Source: Coleofasciculus sp. FACHB-T130 (GTDB taxonomy: Bacteria > Cyanobacteriota > Cyanobacteriia > Cyanobacteriales > FACHB-T130). From it: 64,000 nucleotides of DNA. The position numbers were made by a program, and so were the translations under genes. Below are positions 25,862-34,359 of the stretch, one piece after another (position 1 is the first letter of the stretch; each line of letters starts with the position of its first letter). The notes under the pieces are model-generated. The model made no database searches. It had not been told where the DNA came from and saw only the letters and a list, made by a program, of their open reading frames with translations. Location: the NCBI RefSeq assembly GCF_014695375.1, contig NZ_JACJOG010000045.1:1-64000 (forward strand), in the 5' to 3' direction.

Positions 25862-26082
25862 GAGCGTTTTAGACTTTTTTTGGAATTTAGATGCTGGATT
25901 GTAGAAGACTTGCAGCAAGTAGCGCTAACAGCGTATATGCTGATGCGATCGCGTCCCTACTAGATAGCGCAATTGAGGAAAAGGCAGAATCTTGAAAAAC
26001 CAGGGCGATAACTCAGCTTCTGTAGCGCATTATGCTATTAAAGAATTGCCCTTCTCACGGCTTCATGAGACTCAGAGTCCTT

Positions 26083-26097
26083 GGAGGCTCGCAAATG
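26083..26097 (+). promoter_or_regulatory. Ribosome-binding site deciding the plmA start
   Basis: GGAGG at 26083-26087 is seven bases upstream of ATG 26095. This favours 26095 over the upstream in-frame ATG at 26032, whose 21 extra residues do not resemble family N-termini. Confidence 0.7.
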
Positions 26098-27078
26098 GTT
26101 CAGTTTCATATTCAACCAGACAGTGAAATTCCAGCGTCAAAACAGCTATTTGACCAAATGCAGTTTGCGATCGCCTCGCGACAGTTTCCCCCAGGTCATC
26201 GATTGCCCAGCACTCGGCAGCTAGCAATGCAGACAGGTCTGCACCGGAATACCATTAGCAAGGTGTACCGGCAGCTAGAAGACACTGGATTAGTAGAATC
26301 CCAAGCCGGATCGGGAATTTATGTCAAAGCCCAAGGAAACGAGGGCGGCACTGGACATAGCGGCCCCATACACGAACAATATCCCCATGCCTACAAGCTG
26401 GTGCAGCACAGCCTGGATGAACTGCTCAACCAAGGTTGCACCCTCAACCAAGCCAGAGAACTATTTCTAGCAGAAGTTGACTGGCGCTTACGCTGTAGTG
26501 CGCGGGTGCTGGTCACGGTTCCGTCACGAGACATCGGTGCTGGGGAATTGATGGTTCAGGAACTGGAAAAATCTTTAGGCATACCCGTACAGTTGGTGCC
26601 GATGGAGGAACTCAGTAAAATACTCGATCAAACCCACTCCGGCACCGTAGTGACTAGCCGCTATTTTATTGGGGATGCGGAAGCGATCGCTGCCCCACGA
26701 GCGGTGCGCGTCATCCCCGTCGATATTTACGACTACGCTCAAGAACTCCAGCTGGTTCAACGCCTGCCTAAAGACAGCTGTATGGGTTTAGTGAGTCTCA
26801 GCTCAGGCATTCTCGGAGTTGCAGAAATTCTTATCCACAGCCTGCGCGGGGATGATTTGCTGGTGATGACAGCCCAGGTAAAAGACACCTACAAACTCAA
26901 CGCGATCGTTCGCAGTGCCCAAACGATTGTTAGCGATCGCGCCAGTTTTGCCACCGTCAAAGCGGCAGTCGCCGCCGCCCGTGAAGACATTATTCGTCCT
27001 CCAGAGCTATTATGTAGCGAAAATTATATTGGCACCAAGTCAATTAACTTGCTCAAGCGCGAACTCGGTTTAGGTTAA
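26095..27078 (+). CDS. plmA: GntR-family regulator, PlmA-like
   Basis: Encodes 327 residues. The N-terminal winged helix-turn-helix of GntR type spans residues 5-75 ('ASKQLFDQMQFAIASRQFPPG', 'RLPSTRQLAMQTGLHRNT' in part). The C-terminal half is not the aminotransferase-like or UTRA domain of other GntR proteins but an alpha/beta domain with 'VTVPSRDIGAGELMVQELE' and 'VVTSRYFIGDAEAIA', which fits PlmA, a regulator conserved across cyanobacteria and reported to interact with PII-PipX. Length matches. The gene is monocistronic. I am fairly sure of the GntR call and moderately sure of PlmA. Confidence 0.75.
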   Translation: MVQFHIQPDSEIPASKQLFDQMQFAIASRQFPPGHRLPSTRQLAMQTGLHRNTISKVYRQLEDTGLVESQAGSGIYVKAQGNEGGTGHSGPIHEQYPHAYKLVQHSLDELLNQGCTLNQARELFLAEVDWRLRCSARVLVTVPSRDIGAGELMVQELEKSLGIPVQLVPMEELSKILDQTHSGTVVTSRYFIGDAEAIAAPRAVRVIPVDIYDYAQELQLVQRLPKDSCMGLVSLSSGILGVAEILIHSLRGDDLLVMTAQVKDTYKLNAIVRSAQTIVSDRASFATVKAAVAAAREDIIRPPELLCSENYIGTKSINLLKRELGLG

Positions 27079-27086
27079 CAATTTTG

Positions 27087-27124
27087 GATTTTAGATTTCA
27101 ATGATTAGATTTCAATAATTAGAC
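27087..27124. repeat. 14-bp (double heptamer) tandem repeat
   Basis: TTAGATTTCAATGA followed by TTAGATTTCAATAA and a partial TTAGA gives two and a half 14-bp units just downstream of the plmA stop. Same 7-bp-phase repeat class as elsewhere in the window. Confidence 0.55.
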
Positions 27125-27336
27125 ACTCTAGCTCATTCCATTTAGCAGCATAAAGTGCCGATTCAGGTGGGCAATCCCACCTGCACCCTTCAGTTCAGTC
27201 TGAACTTTTAGACGCGCCAGATGCTGTAGGGTCTTCATCAGAGATTCAAGTTTTTCACTCAGAAACCCCTTCTAAAATTGGCAATTCCCTGTTGAAACAT
27301 CGGCAAGAAGCAATCGGAGCAAAGATGACGATTTAG

Positions 27337-27626
27337 ATGAAACCTTCGATGGGTTTAAAAGATGCCATTGAGAAACACCGTGCTGCTAAAGCTTTCCAAC
27401 CCGATCCCATTCCAGACTTTCGTTTGGAAGAAATCTTTACTTTAGGGATACACGCGCCATCCGGTTAAAATTTACAGTCTTGGCTTGTAAAATCACTCCA
27501 CACGTATATGTTTGCTGTCTGCTACTCTTAGGCGATGCCGCCGATGAACCAATCAAACATAATAAGGGGCGCTTTGGTATAGATCGGGTTTACTATAGCG
27601 ACAGTTATGGTGATTTCCGTCTATAG
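27337..27626 (+). pseudogene. Nitroreductase family pseudogene
   Basis: ATG 27337 opens a frame encoding 'GLKDAIEKHRAAKAFQPDPIP...IFTLGIHAPSG', the start of a nitroreductase-like flavoprotein, including the R-x-x-x-x-F motif. A TAA at 27466-27468 replaces one codon inside the diagnostic 'HAPSG-x-NLQPW' motif; 'NLQSWL' continues in the same frame after the stop. Most of the middle is missing. In another frame (27534-27626) comes a C-terminal nitroreductase-like stretch, 'DEPIKHNKGRFGIDRVYY', ending at TAG 27624-27626. The gene is therefore broken by a nonsense codon, an internal deletion and a frameshift. Confidence 0.7.
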
Positions 27627-27932
27627 ACTTATGCAGAAGTTTTCAAAAAGCCCCTCCGGGTGATTGGCATAACCTGCAATTAAGGGTATATTTACACCTC
27701 AAGAACAGCCGGCTCCTTTTGCTTAGCGATCGCGTCCGGACCGCTAGCTGCAACTGGCAACTGTTGCGATAGTAATCGGGAACAATTTTGCTCTAACGCC
27801 TTCTTAATTTTTTTTAAATCAAAGGCGTTTTCCCCAAACCGTTGCCAAAACTGGCAATTCTTAAGCCAGAATCTGTAAAGATATCCTGACAGCTAAAACA
27901 AACTTTTGTGCGGAACTCTAACTCCTGATGCT
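27627..27932. other. Intergenic region upstream of the SpoIIE phosphatase
   Basis: About 300 bases between the nitroreductase remnant and the phosphatase gene, with one HIP1 site near 27727 and a T-rich run near 27810. No gene or clear regulatory site recognised. Confidence 0.45.
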
Positions 27933-29351
27933 ATGACTGCTGTGCCCCTTCCTCGCCAGCCATCTCCCTTACCTGACGGCGGTACCACCGCCGAAACGAC
28001 GCCTGTTTTCGCGCTCAAAGAACTGGTGGCGCGTTTGCATCGAGAACAGCGCAAGATTCAAGACTTGCTCTCGTCGTTAGGGTTTGCCCTGCGTAGCTTC
28101 AATAACTTGAATCAGTTTTTGGAGTTGATTCCGCTGATGGCAACGCGGGTCACAGATGCCGATGGCGGCATTCTCATCCGGTTTTTGCCGAATGGTCAGG
28201 TGCGGCTAGAACGCCTGCACTGTCAGGAAGGTCAGTCTTGTCAGGATATTCGCAAGGCGCTTAACGCCGCAACCCGTCAGGCGAGTAATCCCTCGACAAC
28301 GGCAGAGGGGGTCGCCACACCGCCATCATTGGATGCTCAGCTGACTCGGTTTTTAGGGCCAGACATTCAGGTATTTGGCACTCCGATTTTAGTGAAAAAT
28401 ACAGAGCGAGGGCGTCTTTATGTGTTCAGCCGCGATCCCAAATATATTTGGACAGACACCCGGCAGAAGTTGGTGCGCTTAGTTGCCGATCAAACAGCAG
28501 TTGCGATCGCAAACGATGAACTTACCGTCGAACTACGCCAAAAAGAACGCCTAGATAAAGAATTAGAAATTGGTGCCGATATCCAGCTGCGCCTACTACC
28601 GCGACAATGTCCGAATATTTATGGAGTCGAACTAGCGGCAAAGTGCCAAACGGCTAGTCGCGTTGGCGGAGATTACTATGATTTTATTCCCGCCAATTAT
28701 GACCAGCTGCGCCCCCAAACAGACAGTGATTCGGAAGTGGAAACTGCCCGAAGAGGATCGGTTCCGTGGAGCCTGGTAATCGGGGATGTCATGGGCAAAG
28801 GCGTCCCAGCGGGTCTAATCATGACGATGACGCGGGGGATGCTGCGAGCCGAAGTGCTAAACAGGCACTCACCGGCGAAGATCCTGCAACATTTAAACCG
28901 GGTAATGTATGCCGATTTGGAAAACTCCCATCGGTTTGTCACCCTGTTTTATTCCGAATACGATCCGCAAACCCGGATTCTGTCTTACAGTAATGCCGCC
29001 CACCATCCTCCCTTGTTATGGCAGGCATCAACCCGTTCCATCAAGCGCTTGGATACCTGGGGAATGCTGATTGGTCTGGATGCCGATTCCCAGTATGAAG
29101 ATGCCCAAGTCCAGCTGTATCCTGGGGACACGATTATTTATTACACCGATGGTTTTACCGATGCGGCAAATCAAAATGGCGATCGCTTTGACGAAGAAAA
29201 GCTGAGCCGCACCTTCCAGTGGGCTTGCCAGCATTGCAACGGCACCCAAGCGATTTTAGATTACCTATTTGAGCAGGTACAGCAGTTTATTGGTCCATCC
29301 AGCCGGAACGGAGATGATATGACGCTAGTGGTGATGCAGGTCAAAAGTTAA
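27933..29351 (+). CDS. GAF-SpoIIE serine phosphatase (RsbU/PP2C type)
   Basis: Encodes 472 residues from ATG 27933; a TTG at 27906 would add nine residues and is less likely. After a Pro-rich head and a coiled segment, residues about 45-205 form a GAF-like sensor domain ('DADGGILIRFLPNGQVRLERL'-type strands). Residues about 225-470 are a SpoIIE/PP2C domain with metal-binding acidic motifs: 'RVGGDYYDF', 'VIGDVMGKGVPAGLIM', 'YSNAAHHPPLLW', 'YYTDGFTDAAN' and 'NGDDMTLVVMQ'. The family dephosphorylates anti-anti-sigma factors in partner-switching cascades; no anti-sigma partner lies nearby. Confidence 0.9.
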   Translation: MTAVPLPRQPSPLPDGGTTAETTPVFALKELVARLHREQRKIQDLLSSLGFALRSFNNLNQFLELIPLMATRVTDADGGILIRFLPNGQVRLERLHCQEGQSCQDIRKALNAATRQASNPSTTAEGVATPPSLDAQLTRFLGPDIQVFGTPILVKNTERGRLYVFSRDPKYIWTDTRQKLVRLVADQTAVAIANDELTVELRQKERLDKELEIGADIQLRLLPRQCPNIYGVELAAKCQTASRVGGDYYDFIPANYDQLRPQTDSDSEVETARRGSVPWSLVIGDVMGKGVPAGLIMTMTRGMLRAEVLNRHSPAKILQHLNRVMYADLENSHRFVTLFYSEYDPQTRILSYSNAAHHPPLLWQASTRSIKRLDTWGMLIGLDADSQYEDAQVQLYPGDTIIYYTDGFTDAANQNGDRFDEEKLSRTFQWACQHCNGTQAILDYLFEQVQQFIGPSSRNGDDMTLVVMQVKS

Positions 29352-29509
29352 TCGGTAATGAGTCATGGGTCATTTCCTATACCCATCACGAATTACCCAT
29401 CGCTGACTCCCCCACTAGCAAAGACATCAGCTTTGTGTTAATAACAATCTGAACGGATGCGCGAGCAACCTTTGCCAACATCTCTATTTGTTGTGAGGAG
29501 ATCAGAGTC

Positions 29510-29755
29510 ATGGTGCTTAATGAAATGCACGAAATAATCGGTTGGTTGCCCAACTTGACCCACAGTTACGATACGGTATCGGTATGGTTTTCGCACTCGC
29601 CAATCAATTGGCCCGTGTTGGCGCAGCAAATCAGAGACCCAAAAGTCTTAGACCAGATGCAAAATGCCTTTAACTACTTCATTAAATCAGGGCAAGTCTG
29701 GGCACTGTTAATTGGGCTGTTTTTTGGCTACCTGATTCGAGGGATTACAGCTTAG
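29510..29755 (+). CDS. Small conserved membrane protein
   Basis: Encodes 81 residues. The start is well supported: GAGGAG at 29495-29500 lies nine bases upstream of ATG 29510. The first 60 residues are soluble and contain Trp- and His-rich motifs (WLPNLTHSYDTVSVWF, SPINWPVLAQQ); the C-terminus has one transmembrane helix with a glycine zipper (WALLIGLFFGYLIRG). I recognise it as a conserved cyanobacterial hypothetical protein but cannot assign a function. The upstream phosphatase gene reads the same way but a 158-bp gap with repeat-like GGGTAAT/ATTACCC sequence separates them. Confidence 0.75.
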   Translation: MVLNEMHEIIGWLPNLTHSYDTVSVWFSHSPINWPVLAQQIRDPKVLDQMQNAFNYFIKSGQVWALLIGLFFGYLIRGITA

Positions 29756-29770
29756 TGGATAGCGTTTGAA

Positions 29771-29925
29771 GGTTTAAAAAGTTAAAGGTCGAAGGTTGAA
29801 AGTTGAATGTTTGGATACAACTTGCTCGTCCTGAAATTTGCTAAAGAGTAAGATGCTTGCCTTTGCAAGCTACAACCTTCTCGACGAGCCAACTTTCAAC
29901 CTGCTCGCCTTTGAATCTGTTAATC
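29771..29925. repeat. GAAGGTT/GAAAGTT heptamer repeats with inverted copy
   Basis: 'AAAGGTCGAAGGTTGAAAGTTGAA' near 29780-29803 and the inverted 'CCAACTTTCAACC' near 29888-29900 (also CAACCTTC at 29873) can pair across about 90 bases. The same heptamers occur at 41680-41743 and 50834-50860. They fill the gap between the small membrane protein and argH. Confidence 0.5.
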
Positions 29926-29944
29926 CAACGTTACCAAGAAGCTC

Positions 29945-31330
29945 GTGACTCAACAAAAAACTTGGAGCCAACGGTTTGAATCGGCGTTGCATCCTGCGAT
30001 CGCTCGCTTCAACGCTAGTATCGGCTTCGACATCGAACTCATCGAATACGACCTCACCGGCTCGATTGCCCATGCCAAAATGCTCGCTCACACCGGCATT
30101 ATTTCAGAGTCGGAGGCACAACAGCTAGTCGCAGGCTTAGAACAAATCCGCCAAGAATACCGAGAAGGAAACTTCAATCCAGGGATAGATGCAGAAGACG
30201 TTCATTTTGCGGTGGAGCGTAGGCTGACAGAAATTACCGGAGATGTCGGCAAAAAACTGCACACGGCGCGATCGCGCAACGATCAAGTAGGCACTGACAC
30301 CCGCCTCTACTTGCGAGATCAAATTTCGCAAATTCGCAGCCAGTTGCGCGAATTTCAGGGAGTTCTCCTCGACCTTGCCCAAAATCACGTCGAAACCCTA
30401 ATTCCCGGCTATACGCACCTACAACGCGCCCAACCAGTCTCTTTAGCTCACCACCTCCTCGCCTACTTTCAAATGCTAGAACGGGACTGGGAGCGGCTAG
30501 GAGAAGTCTATGGGCGCGTCAATATCTCGCCCTTAGGGAGTGGCGCACTTGCCGGAACCACTTTCCCCATCGATCGACACTACACCGCCAAACTGCTCAA
30601 CTTTGATGGGGTCTATGCCAACAGTATGGATGGCGTGAGCGATCGCGATTTTGCGATTGAATTTCTCTCTAGCGCCAGCCTGATCATGGTTCACCTCAGC
30701 CGTTTATCGGAGGAAGTCATCCTTTGGTCATCTCACGAATTCGGCTTTGTCACCCTCAAAGATAGCTGCGCCACCGGCTCCAGCATCATGCCCCAAAAGA
30801 AAAACCCCGACGTGCCTGAACTCGTGCGGGGTAAAACAGGTCGTGTTTTTGGGCATCTGCAAGGAATGCTAGTGCTGATGAAAGGGCTACCTTTGGCTTA
30901 CAACAAAGACTTACAAGACGACAAAGAAAGCCTATTTGACAGTGTAAAGACCGTTAAAGGCTGCTTAGAAGCAATGACCATTTTGTTTCGCGAGGGGCTA
31001 GAATTTCGTACCGCTCGCCTTGCAGAAGCCGTCGCGGAAGATTTCTCCAACGCGACCGATGTTGCTGATTACCTAGCAGCGCGGGGTGTCCCCTTCCGGG
31101 AAGCTTACAATCTCGTGGGCAAGGTTGTAAAAACTTCCCTCGCTGCCGGTAAACTTCTCAAGGATTTGAGCTTGGAAGAATGGAAGGAATTGCACCCAGC
31201 TTTTGAGCCAGACATCTATGAAGCCATCTCTCCAAGACAAGTAGTTGCCGCTCGTAACAGCTACGGCGGTACCGGATTTGAGCAAGTGAGACAAGCGATT
31301 CAAGCTGCCCAGTCTCGGCTGAGTAGTTAG
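29945..31330 (+). CDS. argH: Argininosuccinate lyase
   Basis: Encodes 461 residues from a GTG at 29945 (weak AAGAAG upstream); the length is standard. The fumarase/aspartase-superfamily signature '[12 protein letters not shown]' is at about residue 280, the N-terminal '[19 protein letters not shown]' and '[17 protein letters not shown]' with catalytic His/Ser regions are intact. It cleaves argininosuccinate to arginine and fumarate, the last step of arginine synthesis, in the cytosol. Monocistronic. Directly after the stop codon a heptamer repeat array begins. Confidence 0.98.
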   Translation: MTQQKTWSQRFESALHPAIARFNASIGFDIELIEYDLTGSIAHAKMLAHTGIISESEAQQLVAGLEQIRQEYREGNFNPGIDAEDVHFAVERRLTEITGDVGKKLHTARSRNDQVGTDTRLYLRDQISQIRSQLREFQGVLLDLAQNHVETLIPGYTHLQRAQPVSLAHHLLAYFQMLERDWERLGEVYGRVNISPLGSGALAGTTFPIDRHYTAKLLNFDGVYANSMDGVSDRDFAIEFLSSASLIMVHLSRLSEEVILWSSHEFGFVTLKDSCATGSSIMPQKKNPDVPELVRGKTGRVFGHLQGMLVLMKGLPLAYNKDLQDDKESLFDSVKTVKGCLEAMTILFREGLEFRTARLAEAVAEDFSNATDVADYLAARGVPFREAYNLVGKVVKTSLAAGKLLKDLSLEEWKELHPAFEPDIYEAISPRQVVAARNSYGGTGFEQVRQAIQAAQSRLSS

Positions 31331-31497
31331 GACTAAGTAATCAGGACTGAGGACTGAGTAATTAGGACTGAGTAATCAAGACTGAGGGCTGAATAGGGGA
31401 TTTCTCAATTTCGCAAAAGAGTTAGTAGCTGAGGAAAAATATTTTTCTTCCTCAGTCCTCAATCCTCAGTCCTCAGTCCTCAACCCTCAATCCTCAG
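31330..31497. repeat. Facing heptamer arrays forming a long potential hairpin
   Basis: The array GGACTGA/GTAATCA/AGACTGA (31330-31394) faces an array of CCTCAGT/CCTCAAT units (31450-31497). GGACTGA and TCAGTCC are complementary, so several heptamers can pair across a 55-base AT-rich loop. This lies between convergent argH and the small basic protein gene, so the structure may serve as a bidirectional terminator. Confidence 0.7.
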
Positions 31498-31510
31498 AAC
31501 CGAGCAATGG

Positions 31511-31705
31511 CTAACCCATCGCGCCGCCCATTGCTCCCATTCCTCCTCCCATCTTGTCTTCATCCTCCTCATTGGTTCTCTCTCCTGGCGATCTTTGACG
31601 CCGGAATTTAGAGAACCGACCCGTAGTTTGACGTTTACGAAACTTGCGGGCGTATGCTTGATTACGCTGCGCCTTTTCTTTCTTAGGGTTACGGCGCTTC
31701 GCCAT
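31511..31705 (-). CDS. Small basic cyanobacterial protein with Gly/Met-rich tail
   Basis: Encodes 64 residues from ATG 31705, which has AGAGGTG five bases upstream; a GTG at 31711 is an alternative. The first 40 residues are highly basic ('AKRRNPKKEKAQRNQAYARK', 'RKRQTTGRFSKFRRQR'), then an acidic patch (NEEDEDK) and a GGGMGAMGGAMG tail. The composition implies RNA or ribosome association. It follows the RRM gene immediately: the RRM stop codon lies at 31708-31710, so the two are translationally coupled. The Gly/Met-rich end may act like the glycine-rich tail found in other cyanobacterial RNA-binding proteins. I do not recognise a named family. Confidence 0.75.
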   Translation of the reverse strand: MAKRRNPKKEKAQRNQAYARKFRKRQTTGRFSKFRRQRSPGERTNEEDEDKMGGGMGAMGGAMG

Positions 31706-31707
31706 GT

Positions 31708-32103
31708 TCACCTCTTTGATATACGACTAAAAAATGGTGCCTTTGGGTTTTCCCCCGCACCTGATGCTTGTTGGTGTTGCCAGTCACGCCCAAGGCTTGG
31801 AAAAGCAGGTGCTAGAATCTGCCAATCTGGCAGTCTACCGCGATCGCCCTCTTTTCGAGGGTTCTCCTTCGGTCTGGCTTGGTTGATCTGCATCTGACGC
31901 CCCATCCATTTTGCACCATCCAGCACCGAAATAGCTGTCTTTTTTTGCAGAGCTTCCACCCTCTCTACGAAAGCAAAGCCCCGCACTTTGCCTGTCTTCC
32001 GGTCGCTTGGTATCGCCACACTTTTGGCTGAACCAGATGCAGAGACTTGTTTAAAGTCTTTTGGAGTAACCTGCGAAGACAGACTTTCGATGTAAATAGT
32101 CAT
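31708..32103 (-). CDS. RRM-type RNA-binding protein with divergent tail
   Basis: Encodes 131 residues. The first 85 are a single RNA recognition motif: RNP2-like 'IYIESL', RNP1 'KVRGFAFVE' and the end 'LDGAKWMGRQMQINQARP', typical of cyanobacterial Rbp proteins. Helix 1 is altered and shorter than usual ('FKQVSASGSAKSV' in place of the usual 'LREVFAEYG'). The C-terminal 45 residues (from about 'KEGDRGRLPDW') are not the usual Gly-rich tail but a Pro/Gln-rich stretch of unfamiliar sequence. Rbp proteins bind AU-rich mRNA and are cold-regulated in this phylum. Overlaps the start region of the small basic gene downstream. The tail could be a frameshifted version of an ancestral one. Confidence 0.8.
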   Translation of the reverse strand: MTIYIESLSSQVTPKDFKQVSASGSAKSVAIPSDRKTGKVRGFAFVERVEALQKKTAISVLDGAKWMGRQMQINQARPKENPRKEGDRGRLPDWQILAPAFPSLGRDWQHQQASGAGENPKAPFFSRISKR

Positions 32104-32825
32104 CCAACAATATCCATCCGAACAGTTGATTCAGATGAAAGTCGAGAGAGAGAAGAGCGACCTAGAAGCGCAAAATTAAAGCGTCTCTAGCAACTTCTCA
32201 GAACCTACTCTTGTCCAAGCGAATCTAGACAGAGAGTGCGTTGCTCTCCCAGAGCATTTTTTTGGCTCTGGAAGCCTCTGCCTTCAAACCTGTGGAAGAA
32301 ACACCGAAATAGGCTAGCCTAAAAACGGCGGGTCGCAGACTGACGTGACCGAACTTGCATCTGTAACGTATATCATAACAGCCTGTCAGCAGCCTACTAA
32401 AAAGCGCTGACTTGCTGCGGTTGAAAACAGCCCCATGTCCCTAAAACTCAGCGATACTGCTTCTTGGCTGGGTAAAATTGTCAGCCGTAACCGCAGCAAA
32501 AAGCTAAAAAATTCCGCACCAAGCAGTTGATACGCCTTCAGCGCTGCACATGAATGCGATCGGCTCGGATGGTAACATTGAGAAGATTTATCTTCAGGTG
32601 ACTGAATCTCAAAAAGCAGAAATTCTCGCTGATTTAAAATTTTAATTTGTAGAGGTGGATGAATAAGCAATTCTGGCATCCCCAGAACTATGCGGATTCA
32701 GCCCTTGGGGAAACCCTCCTTTTGCAAAGTTTTAAATTTTATCTGGAATCGGAGAACTTCCTGCTCATAAATTGACTCTAAAAGTAAAAGTTCCTTTCTG
32801 CGTTGAAGTAAAGCTTCTTTTGCCT
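32104..32825. other. Large gap between the RRM gene and the Nudix gene
   Basis: About 720 bases between divergent genes. A 7-bp hairpin CCAGAGC/GCTCTGG (32249-32255, 32265-32271) lies in the presumed leader of the RRM gene. Two short plus-strand frames (32431-32529 and about 32550-32645, about 31 residues each) have plausible composition, but neither has a ribosome site or recognised family; they may be decayed coding sequence. Cyanobacterial rbp genes commonly have long leaders, which would account for part of the region. Confidence 0.4.
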
Positions 32826-33281
32826 ATGCGTCGGTCATGGCGATTTATACAAACAGTGCTAGGGATTATTTTCCGCCATCCCATTATCGGCACAACTATC
32901 ATCCCGATTTTGCCAGATGGTCGAATTGTGTTCATTCGACGCGGAGACACAGGTGAATGGGGTTTTCCTGGCGGTATTGTTGATTGGGGTGAGGACATTC
33001 CGACATCAGCGCGGCGGGAGTTGGCGGAAGAAACTGGACTGGAGTTAGTAAAAATTCGCCGGTTAGTGGGAGTTTATTCTTCGCCAGACCGCGATCCCAG
33101 AATTCATTCGATTTGTGTAGCGCTAGAAGCAGAAGTGCAGGGAGAAATGCAGGTTCGGGATACGCTGGAAATTATGGAAGTCAAAGCTTTCTCTGTGACA
33201 TCCTTGCCTCAAGGGAAACTCTGCCATGACCACGACCAGCAGTTGCAGGACTACTTGAACGGCTTGACAACCCTCGCATAA
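32826..33281 (+). CDS. Nudix hydrolase
   Basis: Encodes 151 residues from ATG 32826; a TTG at 32772 would add 18 residues of unlike composition. The Nudix box is complete: 'GGIVDWGEDIPTSARRELAE' followed by 'ETGLEL', fitting Gx5Ex7REUxEExGU. The protein starts with a short hydrophobic stretch (FIQTVLGIIFRHPIIGTTIIPIL). Nudix enzymes hydrolyse nucleoside diphosphates linked to another moiety; the substrate (NADH, ADP-ribose, 8-oxo-dGTP or other) cannot be read from the sequence. Same direction as the alpha/beta hydrolase 73 bases downstream, so possibly co-transcribed. Confidence 0.9.
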   Translation: MRRSWRFIQTVLGIIFRHPIIGTTIIPILPDGRIVFIRRGDTGEWGFPGGIVDWGEDIPTSARRELAEETGLELVKIRRLVGVYSSPDRDPRIHSICVALEAEVQGEMQVRDTLEIMEVKAFSVTSLPQGKLCHDHDQQLQDYLNGLTTLA

Positions 33282-33318
33282 GCAGGATTTTCGATTTTGG
33301 ATGAGTCAATCCATCGTC

Positions 33319-33353
33319 AATCTAGAATCTAAAATCTAAAATCTAAAATCTAG
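33319..33353. repeat. ATCTAAA heptamer tandem repeat
   Basis: Four consecutive ATCTAAA-type units end one base before the start codon of the alpha/beta hydrolase, replacing any normal ribosome-binding site there. Confidence 0.75.
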
Positions 33354-33354
33354 G

Positions 33355-34194
33355 ATGACTCTACCGCTACGCAATTCTCGAATAAAGCTGTCCCAAGGAC
33401 AAATCTTCTGGCGCGAAGTCGGTCAAGGGCCAGTTTTGGTTTTTTTACACGGATCGGCTCACGATAGTAGTCAATGGCTACCTGTCATCGATTGTTTGAG
33501 TCGAGATTACCACTGCTTTGCCCCAGATTTACTCGGCTTTGGTGACTCTGAACGCCCGAATGTTCACTACTCGATTGAGTTAGAGATGGAATGTCTCGCT
33601 GAGTTGTTGGAAGCATTAAACCAGCGGGAAGTTTTTTTAATTGGTCACTCGCTGGGAGGGTGGATTGCGGCGAGCTTCGCGCTGAAATATTTGGAACAGG
33701 TGCGCGGATTAGTGCTGTTAGCTCCAATTGGGGTGGAAGCGGAGGGATTAAGAACCGAGCGATCGCGCCCCTCTCTATTTACATCTCTATTTAAGCGGCT
33801 GTCTAAGGTGGTATCCTCCGGGTGGCAATCGCTCATAGATGCGATCGCTCGTGTCTCCAACAATCGCCTGTTTCCCCGCAAGCAGACTGGGCAAAAGAAG
33901 CGGCGACAAGAACAGCCGGTGCAGTTTCCCACTACCGACAAGCTATTATTTCAACGCCGCCGCGCCGAAATTCAAGCAGAATTATTGAAAGAAAGACTGG
34001 AGTGGCTGAAAGTCCCCGTTTTGATTTTGCAAGGCGATCGCGACAGTCGTTCTAGAATTGCCGAAAGTCAAGCCTACGCGGACTTAACTCCATCAGCTCA
34101 GTTGGAAATTATTAGCTTTGCGGGAAACGATCTACCCGAAGCGTTGCCAGATGTCGTGGCTCAGTATATTCGAGATTTCGTTAGTAAGCATTAG
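33355..34194 (+). CDS. Alpha/beta hydrolase fold protein
   Basis: Encodes 279 residues. Visible elements are the oxyanion region 'LVFLHGSAHDSSQWLP', 'YHCFAPDLLGFGDSERP', the nucleophile elbow 'LIGHSLGGWIAASFALKY' with Ser, and the acidic residue in 'VLILQGDRDSRS'. The usual catalytic His near the C-terminus is not obvious: the segment 'IISFAGNDLPEALPDVVAQYI' has Asn-Asp where 'GHxP' is expected, so the enzyme may be inactive or use another geometry. A basic insertion ('RKQTGQKKRRQEQ') lies in the lid region. No ribosome site is seen; the 7-bp repeats run to the start codon. Substrate unknown. Confidence 0.85.
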   Translation: MTLPLRNSRIKLSQGQIFWREVGQGPVLVFLHGSAHDSSQWLPVIDCLSRDYHCFAPDLLGFGDSERPNVHYSIELEMECLAELLEALNQREVFLIGHSLGGWIAASFALKYLEQVRGLVLLAPIGVEAEGLRTERSRPSLFTSLFKRLSKVVSSGWQSLIDAIARVSNNRLFPRKQTGQKKRRQEQPVQFPTTDKLLFQRRRAEIQAELLKERLEWLKVPVLILQGDRDSRSRIAESQAYADLTPSAQLEIISFAGNDLPEALPDVVAQYIRDFVSKH

Positions 34195-34237
34195 GGGCGC
34201 ATAGGCTGTGCGCTTGTAGTGGAGTTAATAAAAGAAC

Positions 34238-34303
34238 CTCACCCCCCAACCCCTCTCCGCAAGCGGAGAGGGGAGCCGGAGCCGCAGGTGGAGGCGGGGT
34301 AAG
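34238..34303. repeat. CCTCACCCCCAACCCCTCTCC palindromic repeat
   Basis: CCCCTCTCCG (34250-34259) and CGGAGAGGGG (34264-34273) form a stem with a 4-base loop after 'AACCTCACC'. The same unit occurs in the array at 44886-45125. A common interspersed repeat in cyanobacteria. Confidence 0.65.
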
Positions 34304-34359
34304 GTTTTTCTCAATTGTGGAGAATCAAGCGGATTTGATGTGAATCGCTTTATTAAGGA

